Notes under the pieces: model-generated | The model's database searches: none | What the model was told of the DNA's origin: nothing | Seen by the model: only the letters and a program-made list of their open reading frames with translations | Made by a program: the position numbers and the translations under genes | Part shown: piece after piece, positions 16,390-25,615 of the stretch | Numbering within the stretch: the stretch's first letter is position 1 | How the letters are laid out: the number at the start of each line of letters is the position of its first letter | Origin: Planctomycetaceae bacterium | Lineage (GTDB): Bacteria; Planctomycetota; Planctomycetia; Planctomycetales; Planctomycetaceae | Assembly (NCBI GenBank): GCA_029243145.1 | Contig: JAQWSQ010000025.1 | Coordinates: 1 to 59,833 of the forward strand | Direction: 5' to 3' | DNA length: 59,833 bases

Positions 16390-16827
16390 ATGCGTCGATT
16401 TTCGTTACCGTTAATCCTGACACTGATTTTGTCATTTTCGTCATGCCTGGCCGATGATCGTCCCGGTGAATATGTTTCGCCCGAAGAGCACGCTTGGGTC
16501 ACAGAACATCCCGTGATTCAAAAATTGCTGGATCTCACCAACAGGCATCGTGCAAAATACAATCGTGCTCCTGTGGAACTCGATCCCTACTTGACACTCA
16601 AAGCTCAACAGCACGCCGAATGGATGGCTAAAACGGGCTACTATCAACACAGCCGATTCGGATATCCCGAGATCATTTTTTACAGCCCCGGCTCTGCCGA
16701 GAATGCGATTAACGGTTGGATCCGTTCTCCCGCACATCACGGCATCATGCTCAAGCAAGCAAACCATGTCGGCTTTGGATACATGTTGATCAACGGTCGA
16801 GATTATTGGGTTGGTATCTTCTATTGA
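16390..16827 (+). CDS. Secreted CAP/SCP-domain protein
   Basis: A 145-residue exported protein. AGGAG six bases before ATG 16390 fixes the start. Residues 1-22 form a signal peptide (MRRFSLPLILTLILSFSSCL, cleaved near ADD). The rest is a compact CAP (SCP-PR1) domain: LLDLTNRHRAKYNRAPVELD, then LKAQQHAEWMAKTGYYQHS with the cavity His, SAENAINGWIRSPAHHGIML (a CAP1-like stretch) and VGFGYMLINGRDYWVGIFY at the end. Bacterial members are secreted or wall-associated with mostly unknown function. It is a single gene followed at once by a strong rho-independent terminator. Confidence 0.88.
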   Translation: MRRFSLPLILTLILSFSSCLADDRPGEYVSPEEHAWVTEHPVIQKLLDLTNRHRAKYNRAPVELDPYLTLKAQQHAEWMAKTGYYQHSRFGYPEIIFYSPGSAENAINGWIRSPAHHGIMLKQANHVGFGYMLINGRDYWVGIFY

Positions 16828-16875
16828 GGAATCGACTCGAATTGAATCATGACAGCTTGGCTGCTGTCTTTTAAG

Positions 16876-16907
16876 ACGCTCTGCACAGGAGGTGCGGGGC
16901 GTTTTTT
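16876..16907 (+). terminator. Rho-independent terminator after the SCP-domain gene
   Basis: ACGCTCTGCAC (16876-16886) pairs with GTGCGGGGCGT (16892-16902), with two G-U pairs and a five-base loop, followed by a T-run to 16906. It lies 49 bases after the stop of the SCP-domain gene. Confidence 0.85.
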
Positions 16908-17049
16908 CGTTTCAGGCTTGGTCTACTTCGCAGAGCGTGTTCATTCGCAGGTTGTACTGCCAACGTCTGCGACGAGACGCCCCTCATTCCCGAACACTCA
17001 ACACCCGTTTCAAGAGTTCAAGATGTCAAGATTCGGGGACACACCTGCT

Positions 17050-17116
17050 CATACTCTTGAAGATTCTTGACTGATACTCTTCCATACCCTTGACCCGGCA
17101 TCTTCCATACTCTTGA
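17050..17116. repeat. Short direct repeats CATAC(T/C)CTTGA
   Basis: CATACTCTTGA or CATACCCTTGA occurs at 17050, 17083 and 17106, with related GATACTCTTCC at 17073 and AGATTCTTGA at 17061. The sequence just before contains ATTCGGGGACACACC. There is no reading frame of interest. It may be a decayed repeat or a binding-site cluster. Confidence 0.4.
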
Positions 17117-17408
17117 GCAAGTTGTTGACTCCCTTCGATTTGTGTCGATTGCTTCGTTTTGTTGAGTTGACGTTTTTTGTGGAGACGTACCTTCCACGCC
17201 ACGCGAGATCGCTTCCTTTCTCACGTTGCAGCGGTCGTCATTCTTCAACACGCTAGCGGGTTGTGATGACGTTCTAATTGCCAAAGATCGAGTCGCCGTC
17301 AGGCGAACTCAGAACGCTAACTCCGGTAGAGTGAATTTGGCAAGGCGAATTTGAACGATAAACTTTTGAGGCAAAAACGCCGAGGGTTAAAAGAAACACA
17401 AAGAGCTT

Positions 17409-17905
17409 CATTCTGTTCTTGGTGGCACTGGTCGGCTTGTCCGCTAATGTAATAATCACTCACGCAGCGGCGCGGTGGCGCAGAGAATAACACTCCCTCG
17501 TGAGTTGGGATAGCGAATGCGTACTCCAGCTTTGATGAATCAGATGACTATTTATTAGCAGCCACAAAAAACACGAAGAGACACAAAACGATTCACTTTG
17601 CGATTTTTGTGGCCATGAACAAACAAGAACCGCGGATCACGCTGATGTCACGGATAAATTGAGAAAGTGAACGCGTTGTTGTCGGCATGAGCGATTTTGA
17701 TGTGTGGCGGGGCTCTCAAATGTTTGCCAAGAAATTTGAACTCTGATTCCACATGTAGCCTTTGTATTTCGGAACGCAAGCATGGCCCCAGATGAAAATA
17801 AATGGGCACTGGGCGACTCGTCCGCCAGTGAAAGTATAAACTCACGCAGCGGCGCTGAGGCGCAGAGAAATCAAATTGGGTAGCCCCGTTTGCTCGTCAA
17901 GCGGA
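17409..17905. repeat. Repeat island A: mosaic of intergenic repeat modules
   Basis: Part of a 1.17-kb gene-free stretch (16828-17995). It contains two copies of an ACTCACGCAGCGGCG...CGCAGAGAA box (17458-17487 and 17840-17870), two copies of a hairpin-forming GGCACTGG...CCGCCAGTG segment (partial at about 17421-17447, fuller at about 17805-17831), a module with TTTGATGAATC, CACAAAAAACACGAAG and GAACCGCGGATCACG (17488-17640), and a module beginning GTGTGGCGGGGCTCTCAAA (17701). All of these recur in island B at 43.37-43.89 kb, some in opposite orientation. Such boxes resemble dispersed non-coding repeats common in planctomycete genomes. No convincing protein is encoded. Confidence 0.8.
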
Positions 17906-17995
17906 GTGATTACATCACCTCGCCATTTCACAAATGACCGGGCGACACTGCTCTCTTTGGGACAGTTATTTTTGCTGGCATGCTTCTTTCTCCGA

Positions 17996-18463
17996 CTAAT
18001 CGAGGGGAGCTTTGTGGATGGCACGCTCTTCCGCGTCTGATTGTCGCTCGGAACTGAAGACCAGTTTGTTATAAACAACAAACTTCATCACGACGCTTTG
18101 TACCTGCATAATGGTCGAAGAGATCAATGGGTGGACTCCAAATATCTCGTGCAGGATCGCAAAGACGATGAGTTCCCAGATGCGAAAACCGACAATCGAT
18201 TGCAGATATTTCCAAAACTGCTGCCCTCGATGGCCGTCCGCCGTTCGGTAGACAAAACACATTAACCAGAAGAAATTGACTAACGAGACCAGCACGAGAG
18301 CGATGCCCGCTGCAATGCTTTCGTCGAGACCGACTTTTTTGTAAAGCAGGTAGATTGTCCCCTGCGTCGTGCAATAACTGATGACCATGTAGATCGCAAA
18401 ACGAATGCGCGTGCCGGGATCCTTCCTAGATTGGTCAGTTTGAGGATCGGATTCCAGTTTCAC
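17996..18463 (-). CDS. GtrA-like membrane protein
   Basis: A 155-residue inner-membrane protein with four TM helices in the GtrA/DPMS pattern. The first helix region is IRFAIYMVISYCTTQGTIYL, the third is FWKYLQSIVGFRIWELIVFA, and the last reads VMKFVVYNKLVFSS, close to the conserved KFxxNRxxVF end of GtrA proteins. These act as flippases or accessory proteins for polyprenyl-linked sugars in cell-envelope glycosylation. The start is a GTG at 18463; no strong RBS is visible. It borders the repeat island on its 3' side and stands alone on the minus strand. Confidence 0.82.
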   Translation of the reverse strand: MKLESDPQTDQSRKDPGTRIRFAIYMVISYCTTQGTIYLLYKKVGLDESIAAGIALVLVSLVNFFWLMCFVYRTADGHRGQQFWKYLQSIVGFRIWELIVFAILHEIFGVHPLISSTIMQVQSVVMKFVVYNKLVFSSERQSDAEERAIHKAPLD

Positions 18464-18681
18464 GATGATTTTGCTTTCGGGAACATGGTTGCGACAACCA
18501 TAGCATTCTGACCGACAAGAATAACAGCCCTAGAGCCTGTCTTCAATTTCCTTTTTGGCTACGAATGGCGAATTAGAGCACAGCCTTTGAGAACGGGAAT
18601 TGTTTCTCTCAGCCAGAGTTCGTAAATTGGTGTCAGCGCTGATAGTTTGGTTTTTCAATGATTCCATAAGGAGAGAGTTGT

Positions 18682-18888
18682 ATGTCGGAAGTCAAAGTCG
18701 ATCTGAAACCCAACGGTCCAATCCTCGTCAGCGGACCGATCACCCTCAACGATACCCAAGGCAATTCCTACGATTTGGGCGGTAAAGCGGCCATTGCGCT
18801 GTGTCGCTGCGGCGCAACGGCCAATAAGCCATTTTGTGACGGCTCGCACAACGGTTGCGGCTTTGAATCACAGGAAGTCGTTGGATAA
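18682..18888 (+). CDS. CDGSH iron-sulfur domain protein
   Basis: A 68-residue protein with a single CDGSH [2Fe-2S] motif: CRCGATANKPFCDGSH, with ligands Cys41, Cys43, Cys52 and His56. AAGGAGAG a few bases upstream of ATG 18682 supports the start. Stand-alone bacterial CDGSH proteins of this length are soluble redox or Fe-S-handling proteins related to mitoNEET; the partner is unknown. A terminator follows directly, so it is probably monocistronic. Confidence 0.92.
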   Translation: MSEVKVDLKPNGPILVSGPITLNDTQGNSYDLGGKAAIALCRCGATANKPFCDGSHNGCGFESQEVVG

Positions 18889-18906
18889 CCCTAGTCCTGA
18901 ACTAAT

Positions 18907-18943
18907 ACGGGAGTCTCTCCATTTCAGAGAGTCTCCCGTTTTC
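18907..18943 (+). terminator. Rho-independent terminator after the CDGSH gene
   Basis: ACGGGAGTCTCT pairs with AGAGAGTCTCCCGT (one internal mismatch), followed by TTTTC. It lies 19 bases after the CDGSH stop and 43 bases before the next gene. Confidence 0.82.
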
Positions 18944-18985
18944 TTCTCTCACTCATCTTCTTCTCTCTTGCATCGAGCGCTCATT

Positions 18986-20974
18986 ATGAATCGTTTTGTC
19001 TTGGCCCTTATTGTCGGTTCTCAGTTCCTGGTCTCGACTTCTCTTTTTGCTCAAGATCATGCCGAATTACGAGCCAGCCTGAAGTCTTTGCAAGCAAAGA
19101 TTGAAAAGCTGACCGCAACGGAACTGGAGCTTGAAGCAGACGGCTTGACGCGTTCACGTCAGCCTCGCGTTGCCGATATTGAAGTGTACGCCAAAGCGGT
19201 GGATTGGATGTTGCGTCATGAGGAGATCTACAAACCAAATTACATCGATCAGGCAGAAGTCGCCCTCGCCACGGGACACAAGAGAGCCGACCTGTTCGCC
19301 GACAAAAAAGAGTCTTGGGGAACCAAGTCGGGAAAAGTGATTCTCGGCTACTACTCCGAGGTTGACGACTCTGCTCAGCCTTACGCACTCACGCTGCCTA
19401 ATAATTTTTCGTTTGAGACTCCGGGCCGTTGGCCGCTTCATGTTGTATTGCATGGTCGCGCGGGGCAAATGAATGAAGTCAATTTCATCTCACGTCACGA
19501 CAACAAAGCAGCCGCAGAAGATGCCGGTTGGATTCAACTCGATGTCTTTGGTCGCACGAACAATGCATACCGTTGGAGTGGCGAGACGGATGTCTTTGAA
19601 GCGATGCGCGATGTTCAACGGCGATTTCGGATCGACGACAAACGAATCACGCTGCATGGCTTCTCCATGGGAGGCGCAGGAGCTTGGCATCTGGGACTGC
19701 ATTATCCTGCCAAATGGTCTTCTGTCGGTCCGGGAGCCGGATTTGTTGATACTTACGTCTACCAGAAGATCGAAGAAAAGCTTCCCAAGTATCAACATCG
19801 AACACTGGGCATCTACGACGCTATCGATTACGCCTTGAATGCCGATAACGTCCCCGTTTGCACTTACGGCGGTGAAAACGATGCTCAACTTGTCGCCAGT
19901 ACGAGCACGGTCGATGCCGCCAAAAAGTTGGGCGTCGATATTAAACTACTGGTCGGCCCCGGTATGGGTCACAAATTTCATCCTCAAAGCCATAAAGAGT
20001 TCATGGCGTTTCATCTCGAAAAGTCAAAGCAGGGAAGGCCCGGCTTTCCCGGACGACAGAATATTCGCTTTACCACGCGGACTCTCAAATACAACGAATG
20101 CGACTGGTTGACGATTGCCGGCATGATCGAGCAATACGCCCGCACCACAGTCGAAGGCGAAATTGATTACAAACACGAAACCGTCAATATCACGACCAAG
20201 AATGTCTCCTCGCTGTGGGTGGCAAGAGGCATTGGAGCAGAAGCGATTACCATTGATGGTTCGATTCTTCCACTCGCAGATGCCGCCCGCAATCTGTTAC
20301 CCGATGTGTTGTATATGAAAACTGCGAATGGATGGGATGTCGTCAGCTATGACGACACTCGCGTGTTTCAAGAAAACAAAGACCCCGTCAAACGTCACGA
20401 CTTGCAAGGACCGATTGACGATGCCTTCATGAGTTCCTTCGTCTGTGTTCGTGGAACCGGAAAACCGTGGTCGCAAAATCAACACGACTACTCGATGTTT
20501 GTTTTGGATCGCTTCGAAACAGAGTTTGACAAATGGCTCCGCGGGAAAATCCGCATTGTTGACGATAAAGATGTCACCGAAGAAATGATGCAAGAACACC
20601 ATCTCATTCTGTTTGGCGATCCCGGATCGAACTCGGTCCTCGCCGATATTGTGGACAAGCTCCCCATCGCCTGGTCTCAAAAATCGATTGTCGCTGATGG
20701 CAAAACCTTCGATCCCGACAAACAAGGGTTGGCGATGATCTACCCCAATCCTTTGCAGGCCAACAAATACATCGTGATCAATTCGGGACACACCTTCCAC
20801 ACAGCCCAATTTAAAGCCTCCAACGCTCAGCTTTACCCGCGTTTGGGTGACTTTGCGATTCTGGATATCTCCAAACAGGATGGAAAGTATTCCGAGAAGA
20901 TCGATCAAGCTGTGATCTTCAACGGGGGTTGGCGGTTCCCCAACTCAGGCCAAAAAACGGCCGACTTGCGATGA
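18986..20974 (+). CDS. Secreted alpha/beta-hydrolase (prolyl-oligopeptidase/esterase-like)
   Basis: A 662-residue exported protein; ATG 18986 begins a signal peptide (MNRFVLALIVGSQFLVSTSL, cleaved after FAQ). An N-terminal helical part (DHAELRASLKSLQAKIEKL) precedes the alpha/beta-hydrolase core. HVVLHGRAG forms the oxyanion region, GFSMGGAGAW holds the nucleophile Ser227, and YGGENDAQ and GMGHKFHP likely bring the acid and the His. The remaining 300 residues form a second domain of unrecognised type. Related planctomycete proteins are annotated as peptidase S9 or PHB-depolymerase-like esterases; the substrate may be a polysaccharide ester or peptide. Gene order gives no further clue. Confidence 0.8.
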   Translation: MNRFVLALIVGSQFLVSTSLFAQDHAELRASLKSLQAKIEKLTATELELEADGLTRSRQPRVADIEVYAKAVDWMLRHEEIYKPNYIDQAEVALATGHKRADLFADKKESWGTKSGKVILGYYSEVDDSAQPYALTLPNNFSFETPGRWPLHVVLHGRAGQMNEVNFISRHDNKAAAEDAGWIQLDVFGRTNNAYRWSGETDVFEAMRDVQRRFRIDDKRITLHGFSMGGAGAWHLGLHYPAKWSSVGPGAGFVDTYVYQKIEEKLPKYQHRTLGIYDAIDYALNADNVPVCTYGGENDAQLVASTSTVDAAKKLGVDIKLLVGPGMGHKFHPQSHKEFMAFHLEKSKQGRPGFPGRQNIRFTTRTLKYNECDWLTIAGMIEQYARTTVEGEIDYKHETVNITTKNVSSLWVARGIGAEAITIDGSILPLADAARNLLPDVLYMKTANGWDVVSYDDTRVFQENKDPVKRHDLQGPIDDAFMSSFVCVRGTGKPWSQNQHDYSMFVLDRFETEFDKWLRGKIRIVDDKDVTEEMMQEHHLILFGDPGSNSVLADIVDKLPIAWSQKSIVADGKTFDPDKQGLAMIYPNPLQANKYIVINSGHTFHTAQFKASNAQLYPRLGDFAILDISKQDGKYSEKIDQAVIFNGGWRFPNSGQKTADLR

Positions 20975-21334
20975 GTTTTGATTTTCCATTCGCAATCTAT
21001 TGCGTCCTTCTGTTTGACCCAGCTTGCATCAGTTTAGAATTGTTACTTAAGTTAAAAGCTATCGTGGCTGTGATGGATGTGCGCCAACTGCGATTACTCC
21101 CCATTTCGGCGTAAATTTTGAAAGCTCAAGAAATATCGTAAAACACTTCCAAATAAACACTTACGATAGAATATCTTTGATATTTCCTTTTTTGGACTCA
21201 GGGAAACCCTGAATTTCGGGTATAAAATCAGTCGATCAAGTAAATATTGATGCGTTCGAGTTACCTCGCCGTATCATCCCAGATACGCGAATCATTCATC
21301 GATGAGACGAGCTCACCTCATACCGGAGCCCACC
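20975..21334. other. Intergenic region with a TCAGGG/CCCTGA hairpin
   Basis: No gene is evident in this 360-base AT-richer stretch. TCAGGG-AAA-CCCTGA at about 21200-21214 is a perfect six-base hairpin followed by ATTTCGGG and an AT-rich stretch (GTATAAAAT). The region should hold the terminator of the upstream hydrolase and the promoter of the DUF1501 gene. Confidence 0.4.
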
Positions 21335-22639
21335 ATGTTGGAATTCCAAGCGGAAGATCAAGGACGCTTTTGCGACGGACACTCTCGCCGTCAGTTTCTT
21401 AAAGTGGGTGGACTTGCCATCGGCGGGCTCACGCTACCTCAGCTTTTAAAAGCGGAAGCCGCTTCCGGTCAGTTCAATAGCACCAAGTCGATCATCAATA
21501 TCTATCTGGGTGGTGGACCAACCCACATGGATACGTTCGATTTGAAACCGAATGCTCCGAAAGAGTTTCGTGGAGAGTTCCAACCGATTGCGACCAACGC
21601 ACCCGGCGTCGAGATCTGCGAACTGATGCCCGATTTGGCCACGGTTGCCGACAAGTTTTCAATCATCCGTTCGCTCGACGGGATGAACAACGAACACAAT
21701 GCGAAACAGTCGGAATCGGGATGGTCGGAACGATCTCTCAGACCGATGGGTGGCCGTCCGGGAATCGGTTCGGTCATGTCCAAATTTATGGGCGCATCGC
21801 AAGAGACCCCCTATGGCGTGGCTCCTACTGCTGTTGATATCAACGGTTGGACAAGACCCGGTTTCCTCGGACAAACACACTCGGCGTATCGTCCCGATGG
21901 TACAGGACGCGACAATTTGCAACTCAATCGTTCGGTGTCTGTTGATCGTCTGGATGACCGCCGTGAACTTCTCAGTGGCCTTGATCGCCTCAATCGTGAC
22001 GTTGACAGTTCGGGAATGATGAACGCTCTCGATAGTTTCAACGAAAGAGCCGTCGGCATCATCACCTCGGGAAAACTTTACAATGCACTCGACACAAAAC
22101 AGGAAGACCCACGCCTTCTGGACAAATACGGCATCAGTATGAGGCGTGATATAGATCGTTTTCTCGTGGCTCGCCGACTGATTACCTCGGGTGTCCGAAA
22201 CGTCTCGTTTTCGTGGGGAGGTTGGGACACACACGGCAAGAACTTCGATATCATGCGAACTCAGTTACCAGCGTTGTCACGCGGATTGACGGCTCTCATT
22301 CAAGATCTCGACGCTCACGGTCGTCTCGAAGACACCTTAATCATGATGTCGGGAGAATTTGGACGTACTCCACGCATCAATGGTGGTGCCGGACGAGATC
22401 ACTGGCCGCGTGCTGCCTTCTTTTTCCTGGCAGGTGGTGGCATGAATCACGGCCAGGTCATCGGTGCAACAAACCGTCTGGGTGAAACGCCCGTTGATCG
22501 TCCCGTCCATCTGCAACACATTTTCCACACGGTCTATCACTGGCTCGGAATTGATGCCAACACCATGACTTTGGAAGATCCGAACGGTCGCCCACAATAT
22601 CTGGTCGAAAACCGTGAACTCATCTCTGAACTCATTTGA
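21335..22639 (+). CDS. DUF1501 family protein with Tat signal
   Basis: A 434-residue exported protein. The ATG at 21335 has GGAG six bases upstream (GGAGCCCACC) and is favoured over one at 21302. Near residue 18 is SRRQFLKVGGLAIGG, a twin-arginine signal. The body is the DUF1501 fold, related to the alkaline phosphatase/sulfatase superfamily: INIYLGGGPTHMDTFD at the first strand, MNNEHNAKQSESG, SWGGWDTHGKNFD, MMSGEFGRTPRIN and GRDHWPRAAFFFL. These carry the putative metal ligands. In planctomycetes DUF1501 genes usually follow a DUF1549/DUF1553 (Planctomycete cytochrome C-type) gene, which is absent here. The biochemical role is unproven. Confidence 0.93.
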   Translation: MLEFQAEDQGRFCDGHSRRQFLKVGGLAIGGLTLPQLLKAEAASGQFNSTKSIINIYLGGGPTHMDTFDLKPNAPKEFRGEFQPIATNAPGVEICELMPDLATVADKFSIIRSLDGMNNEHNAKQSESGWSERSLRPMGGRPGIGSVMSKFMGASQETPYGVAPTAVDINGWTRPGFLGQTHSAYRPDGTGRDNLQLNRSVSVDRLDDRRELLSGLDRLNRDVDSSGMMNALDSFNERAVGIITSGKLYNALDTKQEDPRLLDKYGISMRRDIDRFLVARRLITSGVRNVSFSWGGWDTHGKNFDIMRTQLPALSRGLTALIQDLDAHGRLEDTLIMMSGEFGRTPRINGGAGRDHWPRAAFFFLAGGGMNHGQVIGATNRLGETPVDRPVHLQHIFHTVYHWLGIDANTMTLEDPNGRPQYLVENRELISELI

Positions 22640-22670
22640 GCGGGCCAACCTCTCGATGAGCAAACTTCGG

Positions 22671-22708
22671 TCCCCGGTGAAAGTCTTCTCTCACCGGGGA
22701 TTCTTTTT
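22671..22708. terminator. Bidirectional terminator between DUF1501 and the SGNH-sialidase gene
   Basis: TCCCCGGTGA (22671-22680) pairs perfectly with TCACCGGGGA (22691-22700), followed by TTCTTTTT on the plus strand. It lies between two convergent genes and can serve both. Confidence 0.85.
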
Positions 22709-22719
22709 GGCGGGATGCT

Positions 22720-24486
22720 TCATTTAGCATTCGCCAACTTGTCCAGTTCCTCAAACGTCAGCCGTACACTCAAAATGTACGGGGCTTTTTCTGGAGCCCA
22801 ATGACCGTAAGTGGTCGTGACAATTTCTCCACTGGGAAGTATCTCAACGCCGGGATAGGCACAGTCGGCTCCTTTATGATTGTCTTTGAGTCGCACTCTG
22901 TATTGCCCTTCGCGGGCATGGACAATGTCTTCATACCGACCGACCCAAGCCACCCAATCTCCTTTGGTGGATGATTCGTGCGTCAAGTCCCGAAACGAGA
23001 TGAATAATCGACCGTCGACCGATGAGACCGCCGTGTGTCGGTCTCCCGTCAAAGATGCCGTCGTTTCTCGTGGAGTCGTCCACGTTGTCCCTTCATCGTC
23101 CGAAAAAATGACGTGCGAGTTTTTGACGCGCCGATTCTCACGCAGCAAAACCGCCAATTGACGACCATCGGGAGAACGCACAACCCCCGGCTCGCAGAGA
23201 TGCACGTCTGCCGATTCATAAATCACTTCCGGTTCGCCCCACGTTAATCCGCCATCAGTTGAGATCGTTTTGAATAACTTGAAGGCGGGCGACCTTTGAC
23301 CATCCTTCTTGAAGAAACGGCCATCGTCATGGAATAACGTCATGTAATGTCCGGGACCAGTTTTGATCGGGAACAGGCATCCCATCGCGACAATCCCGCC
23401 ATAATCGCCAATCGGCTCAATGGGTGTCCAAGTCACGCCGTCATCTTCAGAACTCGCCATGCGAATAGGATACAAACCAGAAAACATGATGAGTCGCTTG
23501 TTTCCTGCCGCGTCATAAACCCGATAGATCGTGGGGACTTCTTTCGAAGTTGACCAGTTTTCAGGAACCGACAATCGTTCGCTCCAGGTTTTGCCACCGT
23601 CGCCACTCCGTTTCATCACGATAGGGCCGCGACCGTGTCCCTTTGGATAAACCGTAATCATTGTCTTGCCTTCTTCCAACAACACCGTGGTTGGATGTCC
23701 CAAGTACTGCCCTTCTTCCCGGTCAATGACGACCTGTCGATCAGTGTCATCGTTCAGATCGATCAGAGGAACCGAATATCCTTTAGAGACTTCTTTCGGT
23801 TCGGCAGCAATGTTTGCAGGAACGTGAGCCGTCAAAAGTGGCTTCAGTATCTCGACAATTTTTCGTGCCACCAAAGCCTGACCGGCATCACCTGGATGTG
23901 CTCCGTCCAATAGGAGTGCGTCTCTCTCTTTGGTCGGAAGATCGGCATACGCTTGCCAGATATCGGCCATAGGGACTCGCCAGTCGTGTGCCACGTCGCG
24001 GACCGTTTCGACATACTGACGAAATCTTTCCTTTCGCCATGCGGAAACTTCGGAATGCAATTGATTGGGCGTCATCAGGATGACTCGTGAGCCGTCATGA
24101 CGCAGCGTATGAATAATTTCCACCAGATTTTTTCGGAAGTCATCGACAGAAATCCGTGAGGGTCCATCTGGTTTTCCACTATCGACCCAACAATCATTAA
24201 TCCCAAACTGTACGACCACCCAATCCGCCTGATGTTTGCGTATCGTGCCGATGCGTGCCAGAGCATGCCTCCCTTGATCGCCGGTATTGGAACCTCCCAC
24301 GCCGGCATTGATCACGGCTGCTTCAATATCGATTCCCTTCAGTAATGACGGTAAACGATCAGAGTAAACCTGCTTAATCGTGCCTCGAAACGCGGTGGTC
24401 GAATCGCCAAATGCCACAATTTTCAGATCCTCGGCATGTGCCGAATTGAGAGAAAAGCAAAGCAGACACAGAGTCAGAAAACGCAT
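22720..24486 (-). CDS. SGNH/GDSL hydrolase fused to a BNR-repeat sialidase domain
   Basis: A 588-residue secreted protein. The start at 24486 has GGAG six bases upstream (GGAGCCCACC), and a signal peptide follows (MRFLTLCLLCFSLNSAHA). Residues about 20-235 are an SGNH hydrolase: FGDST with nucleophile Ser29, the Asn-containing block FGINDCW, and DGAHPGDAG with the Asp/His pair. From about 265 to the end is a six-bladed sialidase-like propeller. It has four Asp boxes (SGDGGKTW, SEDDGVTW, STDGGLTW, SDDEGTTW) and YPIRMAS, resembling the RIP motif region. This layout suggests one enzyme that first de-O-acetylates and then hydrolyses a sialic-acid-like or other acidic glycan, or two activities on one polymer. 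Confidence 0.85.
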   Translation of the reverse strand: MRFLTLCLLCFSLNSAHAEDLKIVAFGDSTTAFRGTIKQVYSDRLPSLLKGIDIEAAVINAGVGGSNTGDQGRHALARIGTIRKHQADWVVVQFGINDCWVDSGKPDGPSRISVDDFRKNLVEIIHTLRHDGSRVILMTPNQLHSEVSAWRKERFRQYVETVRDVAHDWRVPMADIWQAYADLPTKERDALLLDGAHPGDAGQALVARKIVEILKPLLTAHVPANIAAEPKEVSKGYSVPLIDLNDDTDRQVVIDREEGQYLGHPTTVLLEEGKTMITVYPKGHGRGPIVMKRSGDGGKTWSERLSVPENWSTSKEVPTIYRVYDAAGNKRLIMFSGLYPIRMASSEDDGVTWTPIEPIGDYGGIVAMGCLFPIKTGPGHYMTLFHDDGRFFKKDGQRSPAFKLFKTISTDGGLTWGEPEVIYESADVHLCEPGVVRSPDGRQLAVLLRENRRVKNSHVIFSDDEGTTWTTPRETTASLTGDRHTAVSSVDGRLFISFRDLTHESSTKGDWVAWVGRYEDIVHAREGQYRVRLKDNHKGADCAYPGVEILPSGEIVTTTYGHWAPEKAPYILSVRLTFEELDKLANAK

Positions 24487-24671
24487 GGTGGGCTCCATCA
24501 ATTGAGACGGGAGGAATATTTTATGGGGAGTTATCAGACTGTGAACCACTGTAACCACAGAATGTCTCAAATTCAGGTCTCGACTTTTGGATTCACTGCT
24601 TGATTCCCAAGAGGACTTATCCGAACCTATAGGGGTACATCTTTCATAGCCTGATTTTTCCGAGGGTCTCC

Positions 24672-25532
24672 ATGTTCCGATCTGCGATCTCCATCCTGTT
24701 TATTGCCACTTGTCTCGTCTCAGCCAACAGCGACTCAAACGCCGCACCGGTGGGCGAAAAGCACATTTACAAAAATGTCGGTGACCGTGAGCTGGTTTTA
24801 TATGTGACGAGCCCCGAAGAAAAGTCGGATTCGCCGCGCCCGGCGATTGTTTTTTTTCACGGCGGCGGTTGGACGGGCGGAGCGCCGGGTCAGTTCACCG
24901 AACATAGCAAGTATTTTGCCACACGCGGAATTGTGTGTGTCCAGGTGCAATATCGATTATTGAATAAAAAGAAAGACAAAGACCCGACCAACTGTGTGCA
25001 GGATGCCAAGTCAGCCATGCGATGGGTTCGCAGTCATGCTTCAGAATTGGGGATCGATCCAAAACGTATCGCGGCAGGTGGCGGTTCTGCCGGTGGACAT
25101 CTCGCGGCGTTTGTTGGAATGGTCGAAGGTCTTGATGCGGCCGACGACGATCACTCTGTGTCTCCGAAAGCCAATGCATTGCTGCTGTTCAATCCGGTGT
25201 TCGACAATGGACCGGATGGCTGGGGACATCAATGGGTCAAAGCTCGCTACAAAGAATTCTCCCCCTTTCACAACATCTCCGCCGACGATCCTCCTGCCAT
25301 TGTGTTTCTGGGAGATATGGACAAGTTGATCCCTGTGGAAACGTTGCACGCTTTTGAAAAGAAGATGCAGGCCGACGGTGTGAAATGTGAAACAATCATC
25401 TTTGCTGGGATGGGCCACGGCTTCTTCAATCACGGCAAGCATGACAACAAACCCTACACCGAAACAGTCATCGCCTGTGACAAGTTTTTGAACGAGCTGG
25501 GATGGATCAGCGGTCCTCCCACTTTGAAGTAA
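24672..25532 (+). CDS. Secreted alpha/beta hydrolase of the BD-FAE/acetyl-esterase type
   Basis: A 286-residue exported hydrolase; a signal peptide occupies about residues 1-25 (MFRSAISILFIATCLVSANS). The active-site features are HGGGWTGG (oxyanion hole), GGGSAGGHLA with Ser139, FLGDMDKLIP with the likely Asp, and GMGHGFFNH with the His. This is the pattern of carbohydrate acetyl or feruloyl esterases (BD-FAE) and hormone-sensitive-lipase relatives. It lies between the sialidase fusion and a 2-oxo acid aldolase, which fits polysaccharide catabolism. The substrate is not known. Confidence 0.85.
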   Translation: MFRSAISILFIATCLVSANSDSNAAPVGEKHIYKNVGDRELVLYVTSPEEKSDSPRPAIVFFHGGGWTGGAPGQFTEHSKYFATRGIVCVQVQYRLLNKKKDKDPTNCVQDAKSAMRWVRSHASELGIDPKRIAAGGGSAGGHLAAFVGMVEGLDAADDDHSVSPKANALLLFNPVFDNGPDGWGHQWVKARYKEFSPFHNISADDPPAIVFLGDMDKLIPVETLHAFEKKMQADGVKCETIIFAGMGHGFFNHGKHDNKPYTETVIACDKFLNELGWISGPPTLK

Positions 25533-25615
25533 TCTCGTCACGACTTGCGATCACTGTCCGATCTCTTGATAATGAGCCCCCGCGCCGATATCCCACCTGA
25601 GAAAAAGAACTGACC

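Noticed and set aside
16849-17074. Short plus-strand frames after the SCP-domain gene
   Set aside because: They run through the terminator hairpin at 16876-16907 and have no RBS or protein character.
17274-17411. Possible 45-residue secreted peptide (MKLFVFLLTLGVFASK...) on the minus strand
   Set aside because: The N-terminus looks like a signal peptide, but the RBS is weak, the rest has no features and it abuts a repeat module. It may be a gene fragment.
20297-20908. 203-codon minus-strand frame inside the secreted hydrolase gene
   Set aside because: Antisense to a well-supported secreted enzyme, with no start signal or motif.
21659-22234. 191-codon minus-strand frame in the DUF1501 gene
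   Set aside because: Antisense shadow with no RBS or recognised domain.
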